This document shows positions 26,454-34,963 of a stretch of DNA of 64,000 bases, piece by piece. This stretch comes from Petrocella sp. FN5 (lineage in GTDB: Bacteria; Bacillota; Clostridia; Lachnospirales; Vallitaleaceae), in contig NZ_JARGDP010000001.1 of assembly GCF_029210395.1 (NCBI RefSeq), positions 1 through 64,000 of the forward strand, read 5' to 3'. A model generated the notes under the pieces. That model was not told the origin of the DNA. It was given only the letters and a program-made list of their open reading frames with translations, and did not search any database. A program made the position numbers and the translations under genes. Numbering within the stretch: the first letter of the stretch is position 1; each line of letters begins with the position of its first letter.

Positions 26454-27017
26454 ATGAATGCAGCAGCAAGAAGGCAACAGATTCTAGAAGCAGGGCATCG
26501 TTTGTTTGTCAAACAAGGGTTTATGGTTACTACGATTGAAGAAATAGCAAAAAATGTAAAAATTGCCAGAACGACAGTTTATGAGTATTTTAGTTCCAAG
26601 GATGATATCTTATTAGCACTTATAGAACCAATGATTTTACAACATCCAAAAGATCTACCTGAAGGTGATACCAAAAGTAAGCTTATTTATCTCATTCAAT
26701 CTTCTCTTAACCAACTTCAAGAGAATAAAATGATTTATAGGATTTTTTTTGAAGAGTTTTTTGACTTGGAAGAGGAAACAGCACAGTTTTTTAAGAATTG
26801 GCAAAACCTTAAATTAGCACAAGTGTATGAGATTATACGTGAGGGGATTGCGTCGGATTGTTTTTCTAGAAGATGGAGCTATATGGATATCGGATTCGCC
26901 TATCAAGCATTATTAGAACATAAAATGAGAAGCTTAATAAGAACGGGGCAAGTGGTGGATACAGGTTATGAGGCGACGCACTTGGTGAATCTTTTATGGT
27001 TGGGAATAGGAAAATAG
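26454..27017 (+). CDS. TetR/AcrR-family transcriptional regulator
   Basis: The 187-residue protein has the TetR helix-turn-helix near residues 25-52, with TIEEIAKNVKIARTTVYEYF as recognition region, followed by a helical ligand domain of unknown specificity. It carries the usual N-terminal helix (RRQQILEAGHRLFVKQG). The two palindromes in its own promoter suggest autorepression. No transporter or enzyme gene is next to it; the chemoreceptor upstream and the lipoprotein downstream are possible but unproven targets. GGAGGCAAGGG precedes the ATG. Confidence 0.88.
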   Translation: MNAAARRQQILEAGHRLFVKQGFMVTTIEEIAKNVKIARTTVYEYFSSKDDILLALIEPMILQHPKDLPEGDTKSKLIYLIQSSLNQLQENKMIYRIFFEEFFDLEEETAQFFKNWQNLKLAQVYEIIREGIASDCFSRRWSYMDIGFAYQALLEHKMRSLIRTGQVVDTGYEATHLVNLLWLGIGK

Positions 27018-27095
27018 ACATAAAATGGAACAGTTTTATATTTCATACGTCTAAAAAGAGTGAACAGAATATACATACATAGGAGGTATTTATTT

Positions 27096-27548
27096 ATGAA
27101 GAAGTGGATGATTTTTGGCATATTGATTATAGTCGTAGGACTTTTTTCAGGATGCTTTAAGAGCACTCCAGAAGTCGTGGAGGAAGAGCCGGTTGTTTCA
27201 GATGTCATTGAAGAAGAAATGAACGAAGATACTTCAGAGGAAGCGACAGAGGAAGTAACAGAAAACATATTACCGGAAGAGGAAGAAGAACCGGTTATGG
27301 ATGAAGATATGGATGAAGATATGGAGACGACAACAGGTATTTATGTCGGACAGATTGATTCCAATAGCATCGAGGTTGAACTCACAGATATTTCTGTGGA
27401 AAATACCTTCAAAGCATTTAGATTCTCTGAATCCGTAAAAGCAAACTTTGGTGACTACAATCTTACAGAAGGTGATCGGGTAATGATTTCATTTAAAGTA
27501 GATGAAAACAACGCAAGCATTATTCACGATATTGAAAAAGTAGAATAG
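27096..27548 (+). CDS. Acidic lipoprotein of unknown function
   Basis: The 150-residue product has a lipoprotein signal (GLFSGC, Cys 20), a very acidic, Glu/Asp-rich linker of about 60 residues with repeated MDED/EEPV units, and a compact C-terminal domain (GIYVGQIDSNSIEVELTDIS to the end) that reads as a small beta barrel. No family is recognised. The acidic tether resembles that of the b5 lipoprotein and should hold the domain away from the membrane. ATG 27096 follows AGGAGGT. It ends at a strong terminator and converges on pcm. Confidence 0.75.
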   Translation: MKKWMIFGILIIVVGLFSGCFKSTPEVVEEEPVVSDVIEEEMNEDTSEEATEEVTENILPEEEEEPVMDEDMDEDMETTTGIYVGQIDSNSIEVELTDISVENTFKAFRFSESVKANFGDYNLTEGDRVMISFKVDENNASIIHDIEKVE

Positions 27549-27560
27549 GTGGTAAAGTAT

Positions 27561-27608
27561 AATAAAGAGAAGGCCATGCTTATCATAAGTTGGACTTCTC
27601 TTTATTTT
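27561..27608. terminator. Terminator between the acidic lipoprotein and pcm genes
   Basis: AATAAAGAGAAG pairs with CTTCTCTTTATT around a loop and has T-rich sequence on both strands. Confidence 0.85.
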
Positions 27609-27644
27609 GATTAGGAGAGTAAGCTTTTAAATAAGGGTGTATTA

Positions 27645-28223
27645 TTATAACTCATAGTCCCCAACAAGTGGAACAAATCTAACAGGTTCGATAAAAGAAA
27701 CTGAAATATTTCCCGCACTGTCTTTTCTTATAAGGCTTAGGTCTTGGCTATCCTTATTTCCAACTGGGATAAGAAGCCTACCATTCGGACTTAGCTGGTC
27801 AATTAGAAGTGGCGGGATTTCTCTTGCTGCAGCGGTTACGATGATGCGATCATAAGGGGCATGTTCTTTTAAGCCGAAAGTACCATCCCCTAGAACAAAG
27901 TCAATATTATGATAGTTCAATTCTTTTAAGCGTGTTTCCGCTTTTTTCATTAGCGGTTCTATGGTTTCAACGGTGTAGACCCATTTGGAGAACTGTGCTA
28001 GAAAAGCCGTCTGATAGCCGGAACCTGTACCTATTTCTAGAACTTTATGCTCAGGCTTAAGTTCAAGAAGCTCTGTCATGTATAGAACAAGTGAAGGTTG
28101 TGAGATGGTTTGTCCAAAACCAATGGGAAAAGCACGATCGACATGAGCCAAATCTTTGTACTGCTCCATGAAAAAACGACGATCCAATTGCTTAAAAAAG
28201 GTTTTGGTGGCGCTTTTGTTCAT
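27645..28223 (-). CDS. pcm: Protein-L-isoaspartate O-methyltransferase
   Basis: The 192-residue enzyme has the PCMT fold. It begins RRFFMEQYKDLAHVDRAFPIGFGQTISQP, where the last eight residues form the isoaspartate-binding segment. The SAM-binding motif is VLEIGTGSGYQTAFLAQF, and the later motifs DFVLGDGTFG and YDRIIVTAAAREIP follow in order. It methylates isoaspartyl sites formed by ageing in proteins so they can be repaired. It is slightly shorter than typical (about 210 residues). A single gene, it lies opposite the lipoprotein gene at 28414. Confidence 0.93.
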   Translation of the reverse strand: MNKSATKTFFKQLDRRFFMEQYKDLAHVDRAFPIGFGQTISQPSLVLYMTELLELKPEHKVLEIGTGSGYQTAFLAQFSKWVYTVETIEPLMKKAETRLKELNYHNIDFVLGDGTFGLKEHAPYDRIIVTAAAREIPPLLIDQLSPNGRLLIPVGNKDSQDLSLIRKDSAGNISVSFIEPVRFVPLVGDYEL

Positions 28224-28303
28224 GAAATCACATCCTAGTAAAGAAAAATAATGTATTAAAGTGGTTGCGATAGAGGTTTTAACCTATATAAAAAGTATAA
28301 CAT

Positions 28304-28338
28304 AAGGTCAGATCATAGGAAATCCGTCCTATGACCTT
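28304..28338. promoter_or_regulatory. Dyad between divergent genes pcm and the 28.4-kb lipoprotein gene
   Basis: AAGGTCA and TGACCTT are inverted around CATAGG / CCTATG arms, giving a bulged hairpin of about 13 bp. GGTTTTAACC lies just to the left at 28276-28285. It may be an operator or a transcript hairpin; there is no T-run. Confidence 0.4.
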
Positions 28339-28413
28339 GAAAATGCATCTTTTTAATAGGTTGATACGTCCAATAAAGCGTAAGGCATATGGACAAGAAG
28401 GCGAGGTAAGAAA

Positions 28414-29583
28414 ATGAAAAAGCATTTTAATCATAAAAAAGCATTATATATCATGCTCATGGTTCTAGGAACCATATTATTATATGGTTGCCAATCAAAA
28501 GAATCTCAGCAAGTGGATGAAGAGGCGACATATGTTGAAGAAACCTTGGAAAATCAAGAAGATGAAAATCTTAAATTGCCTCAGCTTGAAGTAGAGGTAA
28601 TAAATGTAGTGGAGAAAAAATATGAGGATATATTAGGGGCGTATCGAAGCGCTTTACCCATTAAACAGTCAGATGAACCGGTATCTTCTGATGCACAAAA
28701 AGTATGGGTAAAGGATATGAGAACTTTATATGATGAAAAGGGCACTTCCAAAGCTATATATGATTTATACAAGGAAGGAATCAGTAAATTGGCCTCAGAA
28801 GAAGCAGATTTGTTTACAGCGTATGCTATTTCCGGAATGCGCAGGAACAGTTTTGAAGACTATAGTGATTTAGAATCTTATGTATTGCAACCGGATTTTT
28901 TGGACCGATTTTTTCTAGAAGCAAAACCATATGATTATAAGTATATTAAGTTAAGTCAGAATGTAGATAAAATTGAAGATGCAGAAATAAAGGCATTATT
29001 ATTGGCAGCAAAAAATCAAGGTTATTATATTGCCAGTGCCGAAGGCATGTTATTTTACCTTGTTGATTTTACGGAGTTTGCAAAAAACAGAGATTATAAT
29101 ACAAAACCAATGAGAGACTTACTGATCACATTGGCGATTGATAGCCTTGAACCCATGGCTTCAGATGGTGGATTTGTTGTTGATGGTGACACCATTGCAG
29201 CAAGAACCTATGGTATGGAGAAAATGCTGGAAGAATATGAGGGTACACTATATGAAAGGTATATGGCCATTCGTTTTAAAGACCATATGAGTATGTTGCT
29301 TATGGGCATAGACAATTCACCGACTTTTGACTATGATAATCAACGTTTAAAGGAAGACTCTATAAGAGTATTCAAAGAGATACAGACATTGGAGGACAGC
29401 TATATGGCTGAGCTTGTAACGGATTTTATGGAATTGGTGTCAAGTAATAATCATATACTGGATGAATCTGTACGAGGGGAAGCCTATGAATTGCTTAATA
29501 GAATAGATGATAAATATAACCTTACCATGGAGGATGTATCTTCATTTGGGACATGGATGTCTGGCCTAGGTGTTGAAGAATAA
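28414..29583 (+). CDS. Lipoprotein of unknown function (389 aa)
   Basis: I do not recognise this protein. It has a lipoprotein signal with lipobox LLYGC at about residue 26, a short acidic linker and a helix-rich body. There are no catalytic motifs, metal sites or repeats visible. Composition is rich in Glu, Asp, Tyr and Leu. It stands between two terminators or convergent boundaries and is probably transcribed alone. The start is ATG 28414 behind GCGAGGTAAG. Confidence 0.7.
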   Translation: MKKHFNHKKALYIMLMVLGTILLYGCQSKESQQVDEEATYVEETLENQEDENLKLPQLEVEVINVVEKKYEDILGAYRSALPIKQSDEPVSSDAQKVWVKDMRTLYDEKGTSKAIYDLYKEGISKLASEEADLFTAYAISGMRRNSFEDYSDLESYVLQPDFLDRFFLEAKPYDYKYIKLSQNVDKIEDAEIKALLLAAKNQGYYIASAEGMLFYLVDFTEFAKNRDYNTKPMRDLLITLAIDSLEPMASDGGFVVDGDTIAARTYGMEKMLEEYEGTLYERYMAIRFKDHMSMLLMGIDNSPTFDYDNQRLKEDSIRVFKEIQTLEDSYMAELVTDFMELVSSNNHILDESVRGEAYELLNRIDDKYNLTMEDVSSFGTWMSGLGVEE

Positions 29584-29590
29584 AAACATA

Positions 29591-29634
29591 AGAAGTACAA
29601 TATGTTAAAGTGTTGACATATTGTACTTTTTTTT
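29591..29634 (+). terminator. Terminator after the 389-residue lipoprotein gene
   Basis: AAGTACAATATGT pairs with ACATATTGTACTT and runs into T8. Confidence 0.9.
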
Positions 29635-29727
29635 GTGAAACTAATCATAGCAAGTTATAGAATTATACATTATAATGAAGTAAGAGCGTATAAATGTAAT
29701 AAAATGTAGGAGGGTAGGTGGAATTAG

Positions 29728-30996
29728 ATGAATTTGAAACGTGGAATTTTGGAAAGAATCAGGTACCGAGTATATGAAGTGCTTGACCAAATGGGTCAAC
29801 AAAGCTACGATTATCAGCACGTTAGAACGGTTGAGCGCTTAAGCCTTGATATGGCAAAACGACGGGGTTTAAATACAGAGGTTGCTCAGGCCATTGCATT
29901 GCTTCATGACATGGGCCGAATTACAGAAAATGCTGTAGGTAAAGAACATGCTACTGTGGGTAGTAAGTTGACTTATAGGTGGCTTACGGATTATGATGTG
30001 GATGAAGTGACAAAACTGACAATAGTGGACGCAGTGGCCAAGCATAATAGAAAAAAACAAATTGATGGTCCATATGATGAGTTGATCAAGGATTGTGATG
30101 CTTTGGCTCATAAACTAGAGATTGGAGAATATCTTCCAAAATATGAGCAATTAAGATGTGAACAAGCCTATAAACTTTTTTTCAAAATGGTTATGAAAGA
30201 TTTTGATGAAATGGATAGGATTTTTAAAGAAAAATATGTCCATTTATGGTCGCTTCTAAAGGATGTGGATGAGGAATCAATAGATGGTAAGTGGGTTCAT
30301 AATATTCGAACTGAGATTAGAACTTTAAGAGCGATGATTTGGTTGCTTAAGGGATATCAGTCCAAAGACATCAAAAGATTGGATGCGTTTCTTAAAGAGA
30401 TATTTATTGACTTAGAGCTATCAAGAAAGCTTACAGTTTTTAGAAAGTCATTAAAAAAAGCAGAGATGTCGCCTAAATTTGTTAAGGAAGTTAGTAATCT
30501 TATACAAGATGAAAACAAAAAAATGATTAAAAAGATTAAGAAGAAATTGTTAGGCCAAGAAAAGGCGATTCAAAAAGTGAGTTTTGGATTAAAGTCAATG
30601 TCGCATCATGAGGCTATAGCCTTAAAATATAAAATACAAGAAGATATCAATAGAGACTACGTATTCCTTCTTAAAACAGTATCGATTAAGGATTTAAAAT
30701 CCTTGCATAAGCTTCGAATATTTGGAAAAAAATTTTTATATTTAGCAGAGTCCGGCCTTGTTTCTTTTATAGATGAGGACGATGGTGAGCTTTATAGTAA
30801 TATTCACAAAACTGTCGGTGGGCTTAATGATATTAGGGAAAATAAAAGGTTGCTTAAGACACTCATGAAAAAAAAGTCCATTTCTCTCAAAAAGAAGGAA
30901 ATGGACCGATTGCTGATCTACTATGAACAAGAAACATCCAGATTGAAGCAAGAAATGAAATGGATGTTATTTAAGATGAAGAAACGTTTTCTATAA
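29728..30996 (+). CDS. HD phosphohydrolase-CHAD domain fusion
   Basis: The 422-residue protein joins two domains. The N-terminal HD domain has H31, the HD pair at 60-61 in LLHDMGRI, H74 and an aspartate in DCDALAH, enough for a metal-dependent phosphohydrolase. From about residue 190 the all-helical CHAD domain begins, with its positively charged histidine helices KWVHNIRTEIRTLRAMIW and LHKLRIFGKKFLYLAE, and a very Lys-rich body. CHAD domains bind polyphosphate. The fusion suggests an HD enzyme anchored on, or acting on, polyphosphate or nucleotides near it. The ATG lies 13 bases after AGGAGGG. Confidence 0.82.
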   Translation: MNLKRGILERIRYRVYEVLDQMGQQSYDYQHVRTVERLSLDMAKRRGLNTEVAQAIALLHDMGRITENAVGKEHATVGSKLTYRWLTDYDVDEVTKLTIVDAVAKHNRKKQIDGPYDELIKDCDALAHKLEIGEYLPKYEQLRCEQAYKLFFKMVMKDFDEMDRIFKEKYVHLWSLLKDVDEESIDGKWVHNIRTEIRTLRAMIWLLKGYQSKDIKRLDAFLKEIFIDLELSRKLTVFRKSLKKAEMSPKFVKEVSNLIQDENKKMIKKIKKKLLGQEKAIQKVSFGLKSMSHHEAIALKYKIQEDINRDYVFLLKTVSIKDLKSLHKLRIFGKKFLYLAESGLVSFIDEDDGELYSNIHKTVGGLNDIRENKRLLKTLMKKKSISLKKKEMDRLLIYYEQETSRLKQEMKWMLFKMKKRFL

Positions 30997-31027
30997 AGAT
31001 GTATTATAATGTCCTTTCCAAGGTGTG

Positions 31028-32455
31028 TCACTTCTTAAGTGAGCCAAGTATGCCACGAATTAAAGTCCTTCCTAGATGAGAACCGATGGAAGAAGCGGTT
31101 GACTTCATAAATCGATCCAAGGGAGAATCGGTCTTACGAACACTTTTTTTGACATCTTCTTTAGTAGTTGAAGACGTTTGCATATGAAGCGCCTTTTCTT
31201 TTAGGGCCTCATAAGCAGAATGGCGGTCGTAACTTTGGTTGTACTTATTCTTGAAGTAAGATTGATGAATGTGCTTGATGACGGTCTCCTGCTCAGCAAC
31301 GGGACCGATCTTACTTTTTGGGGGCATAATATAGGCCCTCTCAACAATACTGGGTATGCCTTGATCATTTAAGAAGGAAATCAATGCCTCTCCGACACCT
31401 AGATTTGAAATGACATCCGCTGTATCGAAAGTTTCGTTTTGCCTGAAGGTTTCTGCTGCAGCACGTACTGCTTTTTGCTCTTTAGGTGTGTAGGCACGTA
31501 AGGCGTGTTGAATTCTATTGCCGAGCTGGGCCAGTACTGATTCGGGGATATCAAGGGGATTTTGAGTAACAAAATAAATACCGACACCTTTTGAGCGTAT
31601 TAACTTAATAATCTGCTCGAATTTATCTAGTAATGATTTGGACATATCTTTAAAAATCAAATGTGCTTCATCAAAAAAGAATACCAGTCGTGGTTTGTCT
31701 AGGTCGCCAACTTCATCTAAATCTTCGAAAAGTTCGGAGAGTAACCATAGAAGAAATGTAGAATATAGACTGGGGTTGGTAGAAAGCTTTGAAGATTCTA
31801 GGACATGAATCATACCACGTCCCATGTTGCCGAACGTAAGCAAATCATGAATATTAAAAGCAGGCTCTCCAAAAAAATGCTCAATACCTTCCTGCTCCAT
31901 AATAATAAGTTTTCGATGAATAGCACCGAGTGTTGCTTTACTAATACTACGATATTGTCCTTCCAGTATAGACCCATTTTCAGTAATGTACTTAAGGATG
32001 GCCAGCAAGTCCTTAAAGTCAAGTAAAAGCAGGCCGTTTTCATCTGCAAATTTAAAGATTGTGTATAAAACGGAGGTCTGAACGTCATTGAGTGTGAGTA
32101 ATTTACTAAGCATAAGTGGACCCATATCTGAAATAGTTGCCCGAATAGGATGGCCTTCTACACCAAAGATATCCCAAAAAGTCGTCGGGTAAGTTGTAAA
32201 ATCAACACTCTCAAGTCCAAGTTGTTTAAGGCGTTGTTGAAACTTATCGCTTTTTGAACCGGGTTCAATAAAACCCGTAAGGTCCCCTTTAATATCTTGC
32301 ATAAAAACGGGTATACCATGTTCACTAAAAGTCTCAGCCAGTACTTTTAAGGTTACAGTTTTTCCTGTGCCGGTTGCACCGGTAATAAGCCCATGTCTAT
32401 TAATCATTTTTGGATTCATTCGGATTCTTTTACTTGCATTAATACCTATCTCCAT
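31028..32455 (-). CDS. HerA-like ATPase of the DUF853 family
   Basis: The 475-residue protein has Walker A near the N-terminus (GATGTGKT), the QDIKGDLTGF segment, Walker B VFFFDEAHLIF and a later arginine-finger region (FVTQNPLDIPESVLAQLGNRIQHALR). This is the DUF853 group of HerA/FtsK-like ATPases; some are linked to DNA end processing and others to unknown motors. ATG 32455 follows GAGGTG by five bases. A longer in-frame ORF to 32590 has no ribosome site. The C-terminus after about residue 420 is likely disordered. Confidence 0.85.
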   Translation of the reverse strand: MEIGINASKRIRMNPKMINRHGLITGATGTGKTVTLKVLAETFSEHGIPVFMQDIKGDLTGFIEPGSKSDKFQQRLKQLGLESVDFTTYPTTFWDIFGVEGHPIRATISDMGPLMLSKLLTLNDVQTSVLYTIFKFADENGLLLLDFKDLLAILKYITENGSILEGQYRSISKATLGAIHRKLIIMEQEGIEHFFGEPAFNIHDLLTFGNMGRGMIHVLESSKLSTNPSLYSTFLLWLLSELFEDLDEVGDLDKPRLVFFFDEAHLIFKDMSKSLLDKFEQIIKLIRSKGVGIYFVTQNPLDIPESVLAQLGNRIQHALRAYTPKEQKAVRAAAETFRQNETFDTADVISNLGVGEALISFLNDQGIPSIVERAYIMPPKSKIGPVAEQETVIKHIHQSYFKNKYNQSYDRHSAYEALKEKALHMQTSSTTKEDVKKSVRKTDSPLDRFMKSTASSIGSHLGRTLIRGILGSLKK

Positions 32456-32653
32456 TATACACCTCATATTTTTCTTTTTTTTTAGAAGCCTTTTAGGCAC
32501 GAATATGCCTAGGCTATTATTTATCATAGCATAAAAATAGGATCTTTTCATCTTGTAGATGTGAGGCTGAACAATAAAATTATTTTCCAATAGATACGAA
32601 CCCTTAACACGAATTATAAACTTTTTTGAACATAAGATTATGAAGGAGGCTAT

Positions 32654-33145
32654 ATGAATATCATACTTATTGGCATGTCAGGCGCAGGGAAAAGTACTTT
32701 AGGTATTCTACTTGCAAAAGCTATAGGAAAAGAATTCCTTGATACCGATCTGCTCATTCAGAAAAAAACAGGGGCATTACTTCAAAATACAATAAATCAA
32801 CAAGGGATTAAAGCTTTTCTTGATATTGAAGAAAAAGTGATTATGTCAATGAAGGTGGAAAACACAGTGATTGCGACAGGCGGAAGTGTGATATACTCCA
32901 AAGCAGCCATGAATCATTTGAAAAAACTGGGAAGGATTGTCTACCTCTATGTCCCTTTTGATGAAATTGAGAATAGGGTCAACAATATAAAATCCAGAGG
33001 CATTATTATGCGTAAAGGTAGAAGTCTCAAAGATGTTTATGATGAAAGAACACCACTATATAATCATTATTGTGATACTGTTGTAGATTGTAGCCTTAAG
33101 GATGTTGAAGCATGTGTTGAAGCGATCATACTAGTAATAAAATAA
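32654..33145 (+). CDS. Shikimate kinase-like P-loop kinase with an altered substrate site
   Basis: The 163-residue protein has the AroK fold: Walker A GMSGAGKST (7-15), DTDLLIQKKTG and ERTPLYNHY near the C-terminus. However, the arginine that shikimate kinases place in the FRxxE motif is leucine here (AFLDIEEKV), and the usual GGG loop reads GGS (ATGGSVI). The lid segment RGIIM lacks the common RPLL. Either the enzyme phosphorylates another small alcohol, or it is a divergent shikimate kinase. No other aromatic pathway gene is nearby. GAAGGAGG precedes the ATG. Confidence 0.75.
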   Translation: MNIILIGMSGAGKSTLGILLAKAIGKEFLDTDLLIQKKTGALLQNTINQQGIKAFLDIEEKVIMSMKVENTVIATGGSVIYSKAAMNHLKKLGRIVYLYVPFDEIENRVNNIKSRGIIMRKGRSLKDVYDERTPLYNHYCDTVVDCSLKDVEACVEAIILVIK

Positions 33146-33177
33146 AGAGTTGACATATAAGGAGTATAAAAAGTATA

Positions 33178-33222
33178 GAAAGACCTACCACAATACTATA
33201 ATTGTGGTAGGTCTTTTGTGAC
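33178..33222. terminator. Terminator between the AroK-like and putP genes
   Basis: AGACCTACCACAAT pairs with ATTGTGGTAGGTCT around a short loop. T-runs on both sides suit the convergent genes. Confidence 0.9.
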
Positions 33223-33249
33223 AGCCCTTAATATCATCTATTAAAGATT

Positions 33250-34749
33250 CTATATTTCCATTAAAACGACAGCATCAAATTCATCTGTGATTTCTTGAGT
33301 TGGTGGTGCAGTAAGGAGTGAACCGAGAACAATGGCTACGAGAGCTACAATGAAGGCCGGTACGATTTCATAAATCTGCCAAATAGCACCTTCAAAATTC
33401 TTCGCAAGGGTAATCCAGAAGATGACTGTCAAAGTACCTGAGATCATACCAGCCATGGCACCCCATTTATTCATACGCTTCCAAAAAAGCGAAAGCAATA
33501 TAACCGGCCCAAAAGCGGCTCCAAAGCCAGCCCAAGCATTAGAAACCAAACCAAATACAGAACTGTTAGGGTTAAGGGCAATAATAATAGCAATTGCAGA
33601 TACGATGGCTACAGACAGTCGACCAACTAAAATCAATTCTTTATCATCGGCCTTCTTCTTAAAAAACTGTTTGTAAAAATCCTCAGAAATAGAGGAGGCT
33701 GTAACCAAAAGTTGTGAATCAGCAGTACTCATACTAGCCGCCAAGATGGCTGATAAAAAAAGACCGGATAAGACGGGTATGAACATACCATCCACCATAT
33801 GCATAAATACCTTTTCAGCATCTGCAACAGGGGCATCAACAAAGTAAAGTCTGCCAACCATACCTACAAAAACAGCAGCAAAGAGTGTAAGAATAACCCA
33901 GATCATGGCGATGAGTCTGGCTTTTTTTATGTGGTCAGAGGATCTGGCTGCCATGAATCTTGCCAATATATGTGGCTGCCCAAAATACCCAAGTCCCCAA
34001 GCTAAATTAGAAATGATGACAATGAAAGAAATGTTAGTCATTGTTCCGGTTTCTTTGAAAAGATTCATATAACTTACATCAACAGACTTAAGAGCTAAAA
34101 ATGTCTCACCAAAACCGCCAAGTTCTGCAACGGCGATAATCGGAACAATCATTAAAGCTATAAACATTAGAACACCTTGTATTACATCTGTTGATGAAAC
34201 GGCCATGAAACCACCGAGAAAAGTGTAAAGAACAATGACAAACCCGCCTAGAATTAAGGCGTACATATAGGGTATACCCATAACCAGTTCAAATAATTTA
34301 GCACCGGCAGCAAATTGGGCTGAAGTATAAACGGAAAAGAAGACAATGATGACCAAGGCTGAAACGACTCTAAGAATCTTAGTATCATCTCTAAAACGGT
34401 TCTCAAAAAAATCCGAAAGAGTTAAGGAGTTCTTTGAAAGTTCTGTATACTGTCTTAATCTTTTTGCGACCATTTTCCAATTGACATAAGTCCCTAGCGC
34501 TAATCCAATGCCAATCCAAGCTGCTTGAATACCACCCAGGTAGGCCGCACCCGGTAAACCAAGAAGTAACCAACCACTCATGTCGGATGCCTGTGCAGAT
34601 AAAGCGGTTGTCCAGCTACCCAGATTTCTGCCTCCGAGCACATAGTCGGAAAAATTACTGGTCTTACGGTAGGCAATATAGCCGATACCAATCATGCAAA
34701 GTAAATAAAAAGCCAAAACAATTAATTTCGTTACCTGTGAAATATCCAT
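33250..34749 (-). CDS. putP: Sodium/proline symporter
   Basis: The 499-residue protein has 12-13 membrane helices of the sodium:solute symporter (LeuT-like) fold. The N-terminal segment SDYVLGGRNLGSWTTALSAQASDMSGWLLLGLPGAAY is strongly PutP-like, and the fifth-helix region SVYTSAQFAAGAKLFE and the later SAILAASMSTADSQLLVTASS (Na+ and substrate sites) agree. It takes up proline with Na+, for osmotic or nutritional use. The start follows GAGAGAGGTAAC. It is a single gene. Confidence 0.94.
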   Translation of the reverse strand: MDISQVTKLIVLAFYLLCMIGIGYIAYRKTSNFSDYVLGGRNLGSWTTALSAQASDMSGWLLLGLPGAAYLGGIQAAWIGIGLALGTYVNWKMVAKRLRQYTELSKNSLTLSDFFENRFRDDTKILRVVSALVIIVFFSVYTSAQFAAGAKLFELVMGIPYMYALILGGFVIVLYTFLGGFMAVSSTDVIQGVLMFIALMIVPIIAVAELGGFGETFLALKSVDVSYMNLFKETGTMTNISFIVIISNLAWGLGYFGQPHILARFMAARSSDHIKKARLIAMIWVILTLFAAVFVGMVGRLYFVDAPVADAEKVFMHMVDGMFIPVLSGLFLSAILAASMSTADSQLLVTASSISEDFYKQFFKKKADDKELILVGRLSVAIVSAIAIIIALNPNSSVFGLVSNAWAGFGAAFGPVILLSLFWKRMNKWGAMAGMISGTLTVIFWITLAKNFEGAIWQIYEIVPAFIVALVAIVLGSLLTAPPTQEITDEFDAVVLMEI

Positions 34750-34963
34750 ATTATGTTACCTCTCTCATTATTATTTCATCTGAAGTTCTCCATTCAGTCT
34801 TATAGCATTATACAGGAAATAGGACGTGTAAACAATAGTTTAGCCACAACATCTAAATGGATTTGAGAAAGATACTGGTGGCTTTTTCATCCTTGTGGTA
34901 AAATCATAGTAGCAAAAATCTATAGACGCAGCTAGCAACATAGAATATAAAGTGGGGTATATC

